Below are positions 1-5,269 of a stretch of 11,145 nucleotides of DNA, piece by piece. How positions within the stretch are numbered: position 1 is the stretch's first letter; the number at the start of each line of letters is the position of its first letter. The position numbers and the translations under genes are program-made. The DNA comes from Eubacteriales Family XIII. Incertae Sedis bacterium (lineage in GTDB: Bacteria; Bacillota; Clostridia; Peptostreptococcales; Anaerovoracaceae), in the NCBI GenBank assembly GCA_031263875.1, contig JAISEX010000184.1, forward strand, positions 1 to 11,145, given 5' to 3'. Below the pieces are notes generated by a model, which worked only from the letters and a program-made list of their open reading frames with translations, was not told the origin of the DNA and made no database searches.

Positions 1-111
1 GGAAATGGACAGAAATATGATGCCAAAGAAGATTGATTGGCAATTCTCCACGGATGAGGCAAGAATTAAACTGAAAAAACTCTATCCGAATATTTAGATG
101 ACGCAAGTCAC
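1..111 (+). mobile_element. Right end of an IS630-like insertion sequence (partial)
   Basis: Bases 98-111, from the transposase stop to the TA at 112-113, are the probable terminal segment. From the TA onwards the DNA matches the repeat found intact at 4410-4835 and 6288-6762. Reading inward on the - strand, the putative terminal sequence begins GTGACTTGCGTCAT. The matching left end is outside the window, so the inverted repeat and the TA duplication cannot be verified here. Confidence 0.45.
2..97 (+). CDS. C-terminal end of a transposase, probably IS630 family (5' end outside window)
   Basis: The reading frame enters from the left edge and gives 31 visible residues before a TAG stop at 95-97. 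The peptide ends in DWQFSTDEARIKLKKLYPNI. A C-terminal W-x-F-(T/S)-T-x-(D/E)-A-R-x-K-L-x-x-L-Y-P ending is, as I remember the family, typical of IS630-type DDE transposases; I could not search to confirm it. The catalytic DDE residues lie outside the window. Supporting context: 14 bases after the stop the sequence switches, exactly at a TA dinucleotide, into a repeat that is uninterrupted at two other places in this window, and IS630/Tc1-mariner elements insert at TA. The gene runs convergently towards the ribosomal-protein operon. The family call is moderately sure; that this is the tail of a real gene is more so. Confidence 0.6.
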   Translation, partial: EMDRNMMPKKIDWQFSTDEARIKLKKLYPNI

Positions 112-314
112 TAGCAGCCACGGCGCGGGTGCAGCCGAAAGGTGATGTCGAAAATTTAGAGTGCGGCGATTCATAGCCGAAGCGCACGTCATGAGCACCG
201 GGGCCGGAGCCCCGGATAGCCCGGTGGGGCTGCTTCATTGGTTTAAAATGTTTTAGTTGTTAAAATTTTAACAATCGGATTGTTTTATTCTCTCTTGGGC
301 AGCCCCATGCGCCC
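112..314 (-). repeat. Dispersed repeat copy A, truncated by the IS
   Basis: Read on the - strand, the copy runs: constant 15-mer GGGCGCATGGGGCTG (300-314), a 67-nt AT-rich core unlike the cores of the other copies (233-299), a 26-nt hairpin segment (207-232) starting CAGCCCCACCGGGC, then about 95 bp that align with copy B through a shared GGCCCCGGTGCTCA and AATTTAGA-type positions. It ends at GGCTGCTA (112-119), where the transposase-side sequence takes over. In copies B and C, GGCTGCTA continues into a 36-bp block that is missing here. The core contains a perfect 18-bp palindrome at 257-274. No coding sequence is visible in 98-400 beyond this. Confidence 0.7.
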
Positions 315-324
315 GCCCTCAACT

Positions 325-364
325 AACGAAAACGAAAGCCGCCCCCCGAAAATCCCGGGGCAGC
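325..364 (-). terminator. Intrinsic terminator of the ribosomal-protein operon
   Basis: On the - strand, 36 nt after the rplL stop codon, GCTGCCCC pairs with GGGGGCGGC-side bases (8 pairs including one G-T; arms within 338-364). This is followed by a T-rich run, TTTCGTTTTCGTT (325-337). Position and form fit a Rho-independent terminator closing the rpmG-rplL transcript. Confidence 0.75.
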
Positions 365-400
365 CTCCGTGAAACCGTACTATACGTACCGTTTTGTTCG

Positions 401-766
401 TTATTTCAGCGTCACTTTGCCGCCAACTTCTTCTATCTGCTTTGCGATAGCTTCGCCTTCGGCTTTTTCGACGGCTTCTTTGATGATCGAGGGAGCTCCG
501 TCTACGAGTTCCTTCGCTTCCTTGAGGCCGAGGCCCGTCAGTTCTCTGACGACCTTGATGACCTTGATCTTTTCCGCGCCGATTTCCGTCAGTTCCACGT
601 TGAACTCCGTCTGTTCCTCAGCGCCGCCGGCTCCCGCCGCGGGGCCTGCCGCTACGACTGCCGCCGCTGCGGAAACGCCGAATTCTTCTTCGCACGCCTT
701 GACGAGCTCGTTCAGCTCAAGTACGGTCATGCCTTTTATGGCATCAATAATTTCTTGATTAGTCAT
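401..766 (-). CDS. rplL: 50S ribosomal protein L7/L12
   Basis: The protein has 121 residues, the usual length for bacterial L7/L12. It forms dimers that bind the C-terminal helix of L10 and make the mobile stalk, which recruits and activates GTPases such as EF-Tu, EF-G and IF2. Visible layout: a helical dimerisation domain at about 1-32 (begins [20 protein letters not shown]), an Ala/Gly hinge at about 33-50, and the globular C-terminal domain at about 54-121, with the conserved [20 protein letters not shown] segment at about 67-86 and the [12 protein letters not shown] ending. An AGGAAGGA ribosome-binding site lies just upstream of the ATG, 18 nt after the rplJ stop. It is the last gene of the operon; a terminator follows. 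Identification is secure. Confidence 0.97.
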   Translation of the reverse strand: MTNQEIIDAIKGMTVLELNELVKACEEEFGVSAAAAVVAAGPAAGAGGAEEQTEFNVELTEIGAEKIKVIKVVRELTGLGLKEAKELVDGAPSIIKEAVEKAEGEAIAKQIEEVGGKVTLK

Positions 767-784
767 GTCTTTTTTCCTTCCTCT

Positions 785-1606
785 TTATTCTTCACTCGGC
801 GCTTCTTCCGCCGTTTTTTCTGCCGGAGTTGCTTCCTCTGCAGGTTCTTCCGCAGGCGCTTCAGACGCTTCGGCCGGAGCCGCTTCTTCCGCAGGAGCTT
901 CCTCTGCAGGAACTTCCGTAGGTGCCTCAGCCGCTTCTGTCGGAGCAGCTTCCTCTGCCGGGGCTTCCGCCGCGGGTTCTTCCGCAGGCGCTTCCGCCGT
1001 TTCTACCGGAGCAGCTTCCTCTGCAGGGGCTTCCGCCGCGGGTTCTTCCGCAGGCGCTTCAGCCGTTTCTACCGGAGCAGCTTCCTCAGCCGGGGCTTCC
1101 GCCGCGGGAGCGCTTTCCGACCCCTTTTCCGCGATAGCCGCAAGCGTACGCACAAACGCACCGAGCGGGCTCTGGATGCTGCCGAGGAATTTCGCGATAA
1201 GATCTTCTCTCGACGGGATATCCGCGATTTCCTTCATCTGATCCGCGTCATAATACGTACCGTCGACATAGCCGGCCTTAAAGGTCATCTTGCGGTATTC
1301 CTTCATAACGCCGTTCAGCACCCGCGCGGCAACCGTCGCGTCGTCGTAGCTGACCGCGAGCGCGCTCGGGCCGTCGAGGACTTCCGCGAGCTGCGCATGG
1401 TCGGTCCCGTCTATAGCCCGCTTGATAAGCGTGTTCTTGTAGACCTTGTAATCGACTTCCGCTTCGCGCAGCTTCTTCCGCATCGCGTCCGCTTCGGAAA
1501 CCGTGATGCCGATGTAATCGATGACGACCGCAGACGCGGCTTTATCAAGTTTTCCCTTGATCTCGTCGATAACTGTCTGCTTTTGCTTCAAACTTTCTAC
1601 TGACAT
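785..1606 (-). CDS. rplJ: 50S ribosomal protein L10 with a long acidic repeat tail
   Basis: L10 is the base of the ribosomal stalk: its N-terminal domain binds 23S rRNA and its C-terminal helix carries L7/L12 dimers. It normally also represses its own operon. I place the start at the ATG 1604-1606, which is preceded by GGAAAGGAG; a longer frame to 1729 would read through the leader RNA and adds no L10 homology. The product has 273 residues. Residues 1-162 are a complete L10 (conserved VVIDYIGITVSEADAMRKKL, YKVYKNTLIKRAI, and a C-terminal helix SPLGAFVRTLAAIAEKG). L10 is usually about 165-175 residues. The remaining ~105 residues are almost only Ala, Pro, Glu with a few Thr, Val and Ser, and include four 22-residue repeats at 171-258. 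The frame is open to a normal TAA stop 18 nt before rplL. Confidence 0.96.
   Translation of the reverse strand: MSVESLKQKQTVIDEIKGKLDKAASAVVIDYIGITVSEADAMRKKLREAEVDYKVYKNTLIKRAIDGTDHAQLAEVLDGPSALAVSYDDATVAARVLNGVMKEYRKMTFKAGYVDGTYYDADQMKEIADIPSREDLIAKFLGSIQSPLGAFVRTLAAIAEKGSESAPAAEAPAEEAAPVETAEAPAEEPAAEAPAEEAAPVETAEAPAEEPAAEAPAEEAAPTEAAEAPTEVPAEEAPAEEAAPAEASEAPAEEPAEEATPAEKTAEEAPSEE
833..1096 (-). repeat. Four tandem 66-bp repeats inside rplJ
   Basis: The repeats encode four successive 22-residue units beginning APAEEAAP; the first two units are identical in protein and the third and fourth have drifted. All are in frame with rplJ, so copy-number change would keep the gene open. At DNA level the units share long near-identical stretches (for example around GCAGCTTCCTCTGC on the + strand). 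Confidence 0.9.
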
Positions 1607-1640
1607 TCTTTCTCCTTTCCGGTCTTTTATTTTCTTTTCC

Positions 1641-1683
1641 GGAAAATAAAATGACCTGTTTTGTCCGTACACAAACAGGTCAT
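1641..1683 (-). terminator. Attenuator hairpin between the L10 leader and rplJ
   Basis: There is a perfect 11-bp stem (ATGACCTGTTT, 1651-1661, with 1673-1683) and an 11-nt loop. On the - strand it is followed at once by TTTATTTTCC. It lies downstream of the L10 leader and 45 nt before the rplJ start, which is the position expected for a regulated terminator in leader-controlled rplJL operons. Whether it is conditional is inferred. Confidence 0.65.
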
Positions 1684-1699
1684 AGATATTGCTATCTGC

Positions 1700-1775
1700 T
1701 TTCCTGCCTCGGCGGGACGTGCGTCGCACATTTGAGCTTTTTTAATAGCTCCCGCTGTCTACGGTAGTATCACAA
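1700..1775 (-). promoter_or_regulatory. L10 leader (autoregulatory mRNA element upstream of rplJ)
   Basis: On the - strand the segment contains CCGTAGACAGCGGGAGC and, downstream, CCCGCCGAGGCAGG. From memory these are the two conserved strands of the Gram-positive ribosomal protein L10 leader that mimics the 23S rRNA binding site of L10. The fold can be drawn: GCGGG (1751-1755) pairs with CCCGC (1712-1716), enclosing two small hairpins, AGCT/AGCT around an A-rich loop and GTGCG/CGCAC. Known role of the family: L10 (or L10-L12 complex) binds here and lowers rplJL expression. It occupies the otherwise empty 191 nt between rplA and rplJ. Confidence 0.8.
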
Positions 1776-1797
1776 AAACCTTACGGTTATGTGTTCT

Positions 1798-2502
1798 TTA
1801 GTTCTGAGTACCCACTCTGAGCGGATTGATCTTGATTCCCGGCCCCATAGTCGAAGCCACGGTCACGCTCTTGAGATACTGCCCTTTCGCCGCCGACGGT
1901 TTCGCCTTGATGATGGCGTCGATCAGCGCGTTGAAATTATCGGCGAGCTTTTCGGTCCCGAACGACGCCTTGCCGATCGGCGTATGGATAATGTTCGTCT
2001 TATCAAGACGATATTCCACCTTGCCGGCTTTGATATCTTCAAGCGCCTTCGTGACGTCCATCGTAACGGTACCGGACTTCGGATTCGGCATCAGCCCTTT
2101 CGGACCGAGTATCTTACCGAGGCGACCGACGACTCCCATCATATCGGGCGTCGCCACGACAGCGTCAAACTCAAACCAATTTTCCTTCTGGATTTTTTCC
2201 GCGAGTTCTTCCGCGCCGACATAATCGGCTCCGGCTTCCTTCGCTTCGGCCTCTTTCGGCCCCTTCGCAAACACGAGCACCCGCAGGGATTTACCCGTGC
2301 CGTGCGGCAGGACGATAGCGCCTCTGACCTGTTGGTCAGCGTGGCGGCCGTCAACGCCGAGCTTGACATGGATTTCTATCGTTTCGTCAAACTTGGCCCG
2401 CGCCGTCTTTTGGACCAGCTCGATAGCCTCGGACATCTCGTAGAGATTTTGCTTTTCTACGAGGCCCGCGACCTCTCTGTAGCCCTTTCCTCTTTTCGGC
2501 AT
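1798..2502 (-). CDS. rplA: 50S ribosomal protein L1
   Basis: The protein has 234 residues, the normal length. L1 binds 23S rRNA helices at the L1 stalk and assists release of deacylated tRNA from the E site. In many bacteria it also represses its own mRNA. Visible signatures: the basic N-terminus [11 protein letters not shown], the [13 protein letters not shown] motif at about 59-71, [16 protein letters not shown] at about 131-146, and the C-terminal [19 protein letters not shown] region. A strong AAGGAGGT site stands 9 nt before the ATG. The gene follows rplK by 56 nt, and its TAA is followed by the L10 leader. No L1-binding site was identified with confidence. Confidence 0.97.
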   Translation of the reverse strand: MPKRGKGYREVAGLVEKQNLYEMSEAIELVQKTARAKFDETIEIHVKLGVDGRHADQQVRGAIVLPHGTGKSLRVLVFAKGPKEAEAKEAGADYVGAEELAEKIQKENWFEFDAVVATPDMMGVVGRLGKILGPKGLMPNPKSGTVTMDVTKALEDIKAGKVEYRLDKTNIIHTPIGKASFGTEKLADNFNALIDAIIKAKPSAAKGQYLKSVTVASTMGPGIKINPLRVGTQN

Positions 2503-2558
2503 TTACCTTACCTCCTTGTGGTTCTACCGGCCTTGCTCCGCGCAAGAACCTCCCACAT

Positions 2559-2984
2559 TTAGTCCTCTACTACGATCCCCATGCTTCTCGCCGTGCCTCT
2601 GATCATTGCAGTGGCGGCTTCGAGATTTGCGGCGTTAAGATCGACCATTTTGGTTTGAGCGATCTCTTCCGCCTGAGCCGTCGTGATTTTCGCAACCTTG
2701 TTGCGGTTCGGCTCGCCTGACGCTTTTTGGAGATTGGCGGCTTTCTTCAGCAGAACTGCCGCCGGCGGTGTCTTCGTGATAAAGCTGAAAGAGTTATCCG
2801 CGTACACGGTGATCACCACCGGGATGATCATGCCGGGCTGATCCTGCGTCTTCGCGTTGAACTGCTTACAGAAGTCCATGATGTTGACGCCCTTCTGACC
2901 GAGCGCGGGTCCTACCGGCGGCGCAGGCGTCGCCCCGCCCGCAGGTATCTGCAGCTTGATATAGCCATCGATTTTCTTTGCCAT
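2559..2984 (-). CDS. rplK: 50S ribosomal protein L11
   Basis: The protein has 141 residues, the normal length. With its 23S rRNA site L11 forms the GTPase-associated centre; it is the target region of thiostrepton and is needed for RelA-type stringent signalling. The N-terminal domain shows the Pro-rich [20 protein letters not shown] segment (about 21-40). The C-terminal RNA-binding domain (about 73-141) carries [13 protein letters not shown] and [13 protein letters not shown] and ends in RSMGIVVED. The ATG is preceded by GGAGGAGGAACG. It is separated from nusG by 34 nt and from rplA by 56 nt, in the standard nusG-rplK-rplA order. Confidence 0.97.
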   Translation of the reverse strand: MAKKIDGYIKLQIPAGGATPAPPVGPALGQKGVNIMDFCKQFNAKTQDQPGMIIPVVITVYADNSFSFITKTPPAAVLLKKAANLQKASGEPNRNKVAKITTAQAEEIAQTKMVDLNAANLEAATAMIRGTARSMGIVVED

Positions 2985-3018
2985 CGTTCCTCCTCCTTTC
3001 CCAAAAGATTATAGGAAA

Positions 3019-3762
3019 CTACCGGTACAGCTTATCTACTTGGTCGTAAACAAGTTCCACCGGAGTATCTCTGCCAAACATTGATATGCGCGCCCGAAGC
3101 GTTTCCTTCTCCGGATGCACTTCCTCGACCACGCCCGTGAAGCTCTCGAACGGCCCGTTAATGACCTTGATGCTATCCCCGACGTTGATATCGAGTTCGA
3201 TATATACCTTCTCGATCCCCATGCGGCGCACTTCCTCTTTCGTCAGCGGCACGGGTTTGTTGCGCTGCTGCCCCGAATCGTACCCGACAAAGCCGGTCAC
3301 GCCCTGGGTGTTGCGCACGAGATACCATGACTTATTCGTAACGACCATCTTCACGAGAACATAGCCGGGGAACATCTTGCGGCTCTTGATCTTGCTCTGG
3401 CCGTCCTTCTGGACCATAACATCGTGCGTCGGGACCGTGATCTTCTGGATCAGCTCGCTCATCGGCATGCCCGTCCCGTCGACGTTGTCGTCCTTATAGC
3501 CTTTTATCAGCTTTTCGATAGTCGATTTCACCTTGACCTCATGGCCGGAATACGTGTGGATAACGTACCAGCGCGACGCCGATTCGTCGCTGTCGTCATA
3601 GACATCGTCGGAAACATCGGCGCGCCGTTCAGTTTCGGCGGCCTCGGTTTCGGCCTCAGCTTCAGCGGCTTCGTCCGCAGCGATCCCATTCCCGGTCATC
3701 TCGTCCGCGGCGGTTTCGCCCTCGAGTATCTCGTCTGTTACATTCATATATTCTTCGCTCAT
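3019..3762 (-). CDS. nusG: Transcription termination/antitermination factor NusG with an acidic N-terminal extension
   Basis: The protein has 247 residues; ordinary NusG is about 175-185. The conserved NGN domain begins at residue 64 (RWYVIHTYSGHEVKVKS) and includes the KMFPGYVLVKM strand. The KOW domain is at about 193-222 (VGDSIKVINGPFESFTGVVEEV). NusG binds the RNA polymerase clamp, modulates pausing and elongation, and links to Rho or ribosomal S10. Residues 1-63 are very acidic (D/E/A-rich, no predicted domain). The start is 3 nt after the secE stop and has only a weak ribosome-binding site, so translation is probably coupled to secE; a Met at residue 6 is an alternative start. Even with M22 as start most of the acidic segment would remain. 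Confidence 0.95.
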   Translation of the reverse strand: MSEEYMNVTDEILEGETAADEMTGNGIAADEAAEAEAETEAAETERRADVSDDVYDDSDESASRWYVIHTYSGHEVKVKSTIEKLIKGYKDDNVDGTGMPMSELIQKITVPTHDVMVQKDGQSKIKSRKMFPGYVLVKMVVTNKSWYLVRNTQGVTGFVGYDSGQQRNKPVPLTKEEVRRMGIEKVYIELDINVGDSIKVINGPFESFTGVVEEVHPEKETLRARISMFGRDTPVELVYDQVDKLYR

Positions 3763-3765
3763 AGA

Positions 3766-4038
3766 TTAGGAACCTATTTCTATTCCGAGCAGCTTCGACA
3801 ATCCCGCGAGGAACGCGCTGTCAACGCCCCATATCATCAACCCAAAAAACGTACACGCAATAAGCACGACGACGGTATATGATACAAGCTCGCGCCGCGT
3901 CGGCCACACGACTTTCTTCGTTTCGATTTTAACGCCCTTGAAGTAATCCTTCATACGCCCCCTCTGGCGGGGCTGCGCGACCCTTTTCTTCTTTTTATCC
4001 TTGTCCGTCACCGCGGGCTTTTGCTTATCCTTAGGCAT
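3766..4038 (-). CDS. secE: Preprotein translocase subunit SecE
   Basis: The protein has 90 residues and is the short, single-membrane-helix SecE type found in most Gram-positive bacteria. SecE clamps SecY in the SecYEG channel. Layout: a Lys/Arg-rich cytoplasmic N-terminus (1-30), the conserved amphipathic segment with KKVVWPTRREL at 41-51, and one hydrophobic helix at about 52-74. The reading frame ends EIGS with TAA at 3766-3768. It lies 23 nt after rpmG and almost touches nusG, the standard context. An AGAGGA site precedes the ATG. Confidence 0.95.
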   Translation of the reverse strand: MPKDKQKPAVTDKDKKKKRVAQPRQRGRMKDYFKGVKIETKKVVWPTRRELVSYTVVVLIACTFFGLMIWGVDSAFLAGLSKLLGIEIGS

Positions 4039-4061
4039 AGCTGTTTCCTCTTTCTCCGCGC

Positions 4062-4211
4062 TTACTTCGTTTCCTTATGAAGCGTTTCCTTGCGGCAGAA
4101 CTTGCAATACTTTTTCAGTTCCATACGATCCGGATTATTTTTCTTGTTCTTCATCGTATCGTAATTTCTCTGTTTGCACTCCGTGCATTCCAACGTGACT
4201 TTTACTCGCAT
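4062..4211 (-). CDS. rpmG: 50S ribosomal protein L33, zinc-binding form
   Basis: The protein has 49 residues, beginning [19 protein letters not shown], with two CxxC pairs (C9/C12 and C36/C39). It is therefore the zinc-ribbon type rather than the Cys-less type used under zinc limitation. L33 sits near the E site of the large subunit. I chose the ATG at 4209-4211 because an AGGGAG ribosome-binding site precedes it; the open frame extends to 4280 but the added 23 residues are not L33-like. It is the first gene of the operon and is followed closely by secE. Confidence 0.96.
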   Translation of the reverse strand: MRVKVTLECTECKQRNYDTMKNKKNNPDRMELKKYCKFCRKETLHKETK

Positions 4212-4290
4212 AACAATCTCCCTACCAGCGCAAGAAACAAACGAGCCTCTCTCTCGGGCCCCTTCGCATTTCAAACACATTCAATCTAAA

Positions 4291-4328
4291 AGGCTGTCGC
4301 ATTCGGCACGTAACCTCGCTGACAGCCT
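4291..4328 (-). promoter_or_regulatory. Hairpin at the 5' end of the rpmG-rplL transcript
   Basis: An 8-bp perfect stem (AGGCTGTC, with GACAGCCT) encloses a 22-nt loop and on the - strand is followed by TTTTAG. The predicted transcription start (6-8 nt after the -10 box) falls at or within its 5' arm, so the mRNA would begin with the hairpin. Role unknown: it could protect the 5' end or act as a weak attenuator. About 80 nt of leader follow before the rpmG start codon. Confidence 0.5.
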
Positions 4329-4332
4329 CATT

Positions 4333-4362
4333 ATTATATAACTATTTCAAGTTCTGTGTCAA
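4333..4362 (-). promoter_or_regulatory. Strong housekeeping-type promoter of the ribosomal-protein operon
   Basis: On the - strand a perfect TTGACA (4357-4362) and a perfect TATAAT (4333-4338) are separated by 18 nt. It is the only near-consensus promoter seen in the window and lies about 120 nt upstream of rpmG, consistent with the high expression expected for this operon. Confidence 0.85.
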
Positions 4363-4409
4363 CGATTTCGCGGAAATTTAAAGTTTGAGGAAATTTGGGT
4401 CGTCAGTGC

Positions 4410-4835
4410 GGGCGCATGGGGCTGCCGTAACCGGCCTGAGCGGGTTTTGCGTGATGGGTAATTATGGAATTTCGCGCGAGTCGAAAGTAGCGGTCAGACA
4501 GCCCCACCGGGCTCTTCGGGGCTGCGCTACCGCTCCGGCCCCGGTGCTCAGGACGAGCGCATGAAATATGAACCGCTTCCGTGATCTAAATTCCGATATT
4601 TCCCTTTATCCGCGTCCGCGCCGCGGCTGCTACCGCACCCCTCCTATCCCTTGCGCGGGACATATGCAAACTTTCCGTGCCGTCCCAGAAACGTCTATCA
4701 TTTCGGGCTGATGCCGTTCCCCTGTGCGGGCAAAACCTCCGACACGCCCGTCCTCACTGCGGCGAACTGATTATAGTACAAACACCAAAAAGAAACGAGA
4801 ACCGGTCACGACATGGGCGCCATCTCCCTGCCGTC
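4410..4835 (+). repeat. Dispersed repeat copy B
   Basis: This is a 426-bp copy. Order: constant 15-mer GGGCGCATGGGGCTG (4410-4424), a 74-nt unique core (4425-4498), a 26-nt hairpin segment (4499-4524; 7-bp stem CAGCCCC/GGGGCTG), about 95 bp shared with copy A, a 36-bp block (4622-4657) identical to copy C, and a terminal 113-bp block (4723-4835) shared with C and D. It fills the gap between the rpmG promoter and the downstream end of the trxB operon, 4363-4845. No convincing gene was found there: short frames across it have no ribosome-binding site and no known domain. Confidence 0.75.
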
Positions 4836-4845
4836 TGCCACCTTA

Positions 4846-5241
4846 TTATTTACTCTTTTTCGTTGATATTCTCGCGACAATTCTTATAATCACTGTCACA
4901 ATCGCAAACACCACGGTATAGTTCAGGAAAATGTCGCGATATGCGTTTGGGTGCAGTTCAACGAAAAATCCGCTGAAAAACACCGTAGCGAATACCATTG
5001 CAATGGTGACAACATATGGCACTATCACGTTGAGTGCCTCGACGCGAAAACTCGCTTTCCACGACATCCAAAATGCAGTCACGCCTATTAAGGTAATCAT
5101 CGCCCTGAGAATGATGTGAAAATTCGAGTCGCTCTCCGTTCCGTTAATCAGTTGGATTACACTGCTAATAATCGTCACAACGCTGAATATTGCCGCAAAA
5201 AGGACTGCACCGCGATAGAGTTCTCTCTTGATGTTGCTCAT
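4846..5241 (-). CDS. Small four-helix integral membrane protein of unknown function
   Basis: The protein has 131 residues, beginning MSNIKRELYRGAVLFAAIFS. Four hydrophobic segments are visible at about 11-31, 43-62, 72-93 and 105-125, with short loops and basic residues at both ends (KRELYR at the N-terminus, RISTKKSK at the C-terminus), which fits both termini in the cytoplasm. I do not recognise a motif that fixes a function. Size and topology resemble small clostridial DUF families of four-helix proteins (for example DUF3021 or DUF6608), but this is only a resemblance. It lies 28 nt downstream of trxB on the same strand, so the two are probably cotranscribed; an AGGAAGGA-like site stands somewhat far (about 11 nt) from the ATG. 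No clear terminator follows; repeat copy B begins at once. Confidence 0.75.
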   Translation of the reverse strand: MSNIKRELYRGAVLFAAIFSVVTIISSVIQLINGTESDSNFHIILRAMITLIGVTAFWMSWKASFRVEALNVIVPYVVTIAMVFATVFFSGFFVELHPNAYRDIFLNYTVVFAIVTVIIRIVARISTKKSK

Positions 5242-5269
5242 ATCTCAAAGTCCTTCCTCGCCGCAATTT

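Noticed and set aside
833..1096. Tandem repeats considered as a CRISPR array
   Set aside because: Units are 66 bp, contiguous without unique spacers, and in frame with rplJ. They are coding repeats.
755..1603. Long + strand open frames rich in Arg, Phe and Ser opposite rplJ
   Set aside because: They are the antisense reading of the Ala/Pro/Glu repeats of L10; composition is purely a consequence of the repeat and no ribosome-binding site is present.
1607..1729. A 41-residue N-terminal extension of L10 from an upstream start
   Set aside because: The segment coincides with the L10 leader and attenuator, adds no L10-like sequence, and the ATG at 1604-1606 has a good ribosome-binding site.
4291..4328. 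Possible tRNA at the head of the rpmG operon
   Set aside because: The hairpin is only 38 nt, with no T-loop or anticodon-arm pattern; it is a simple stem-loop.
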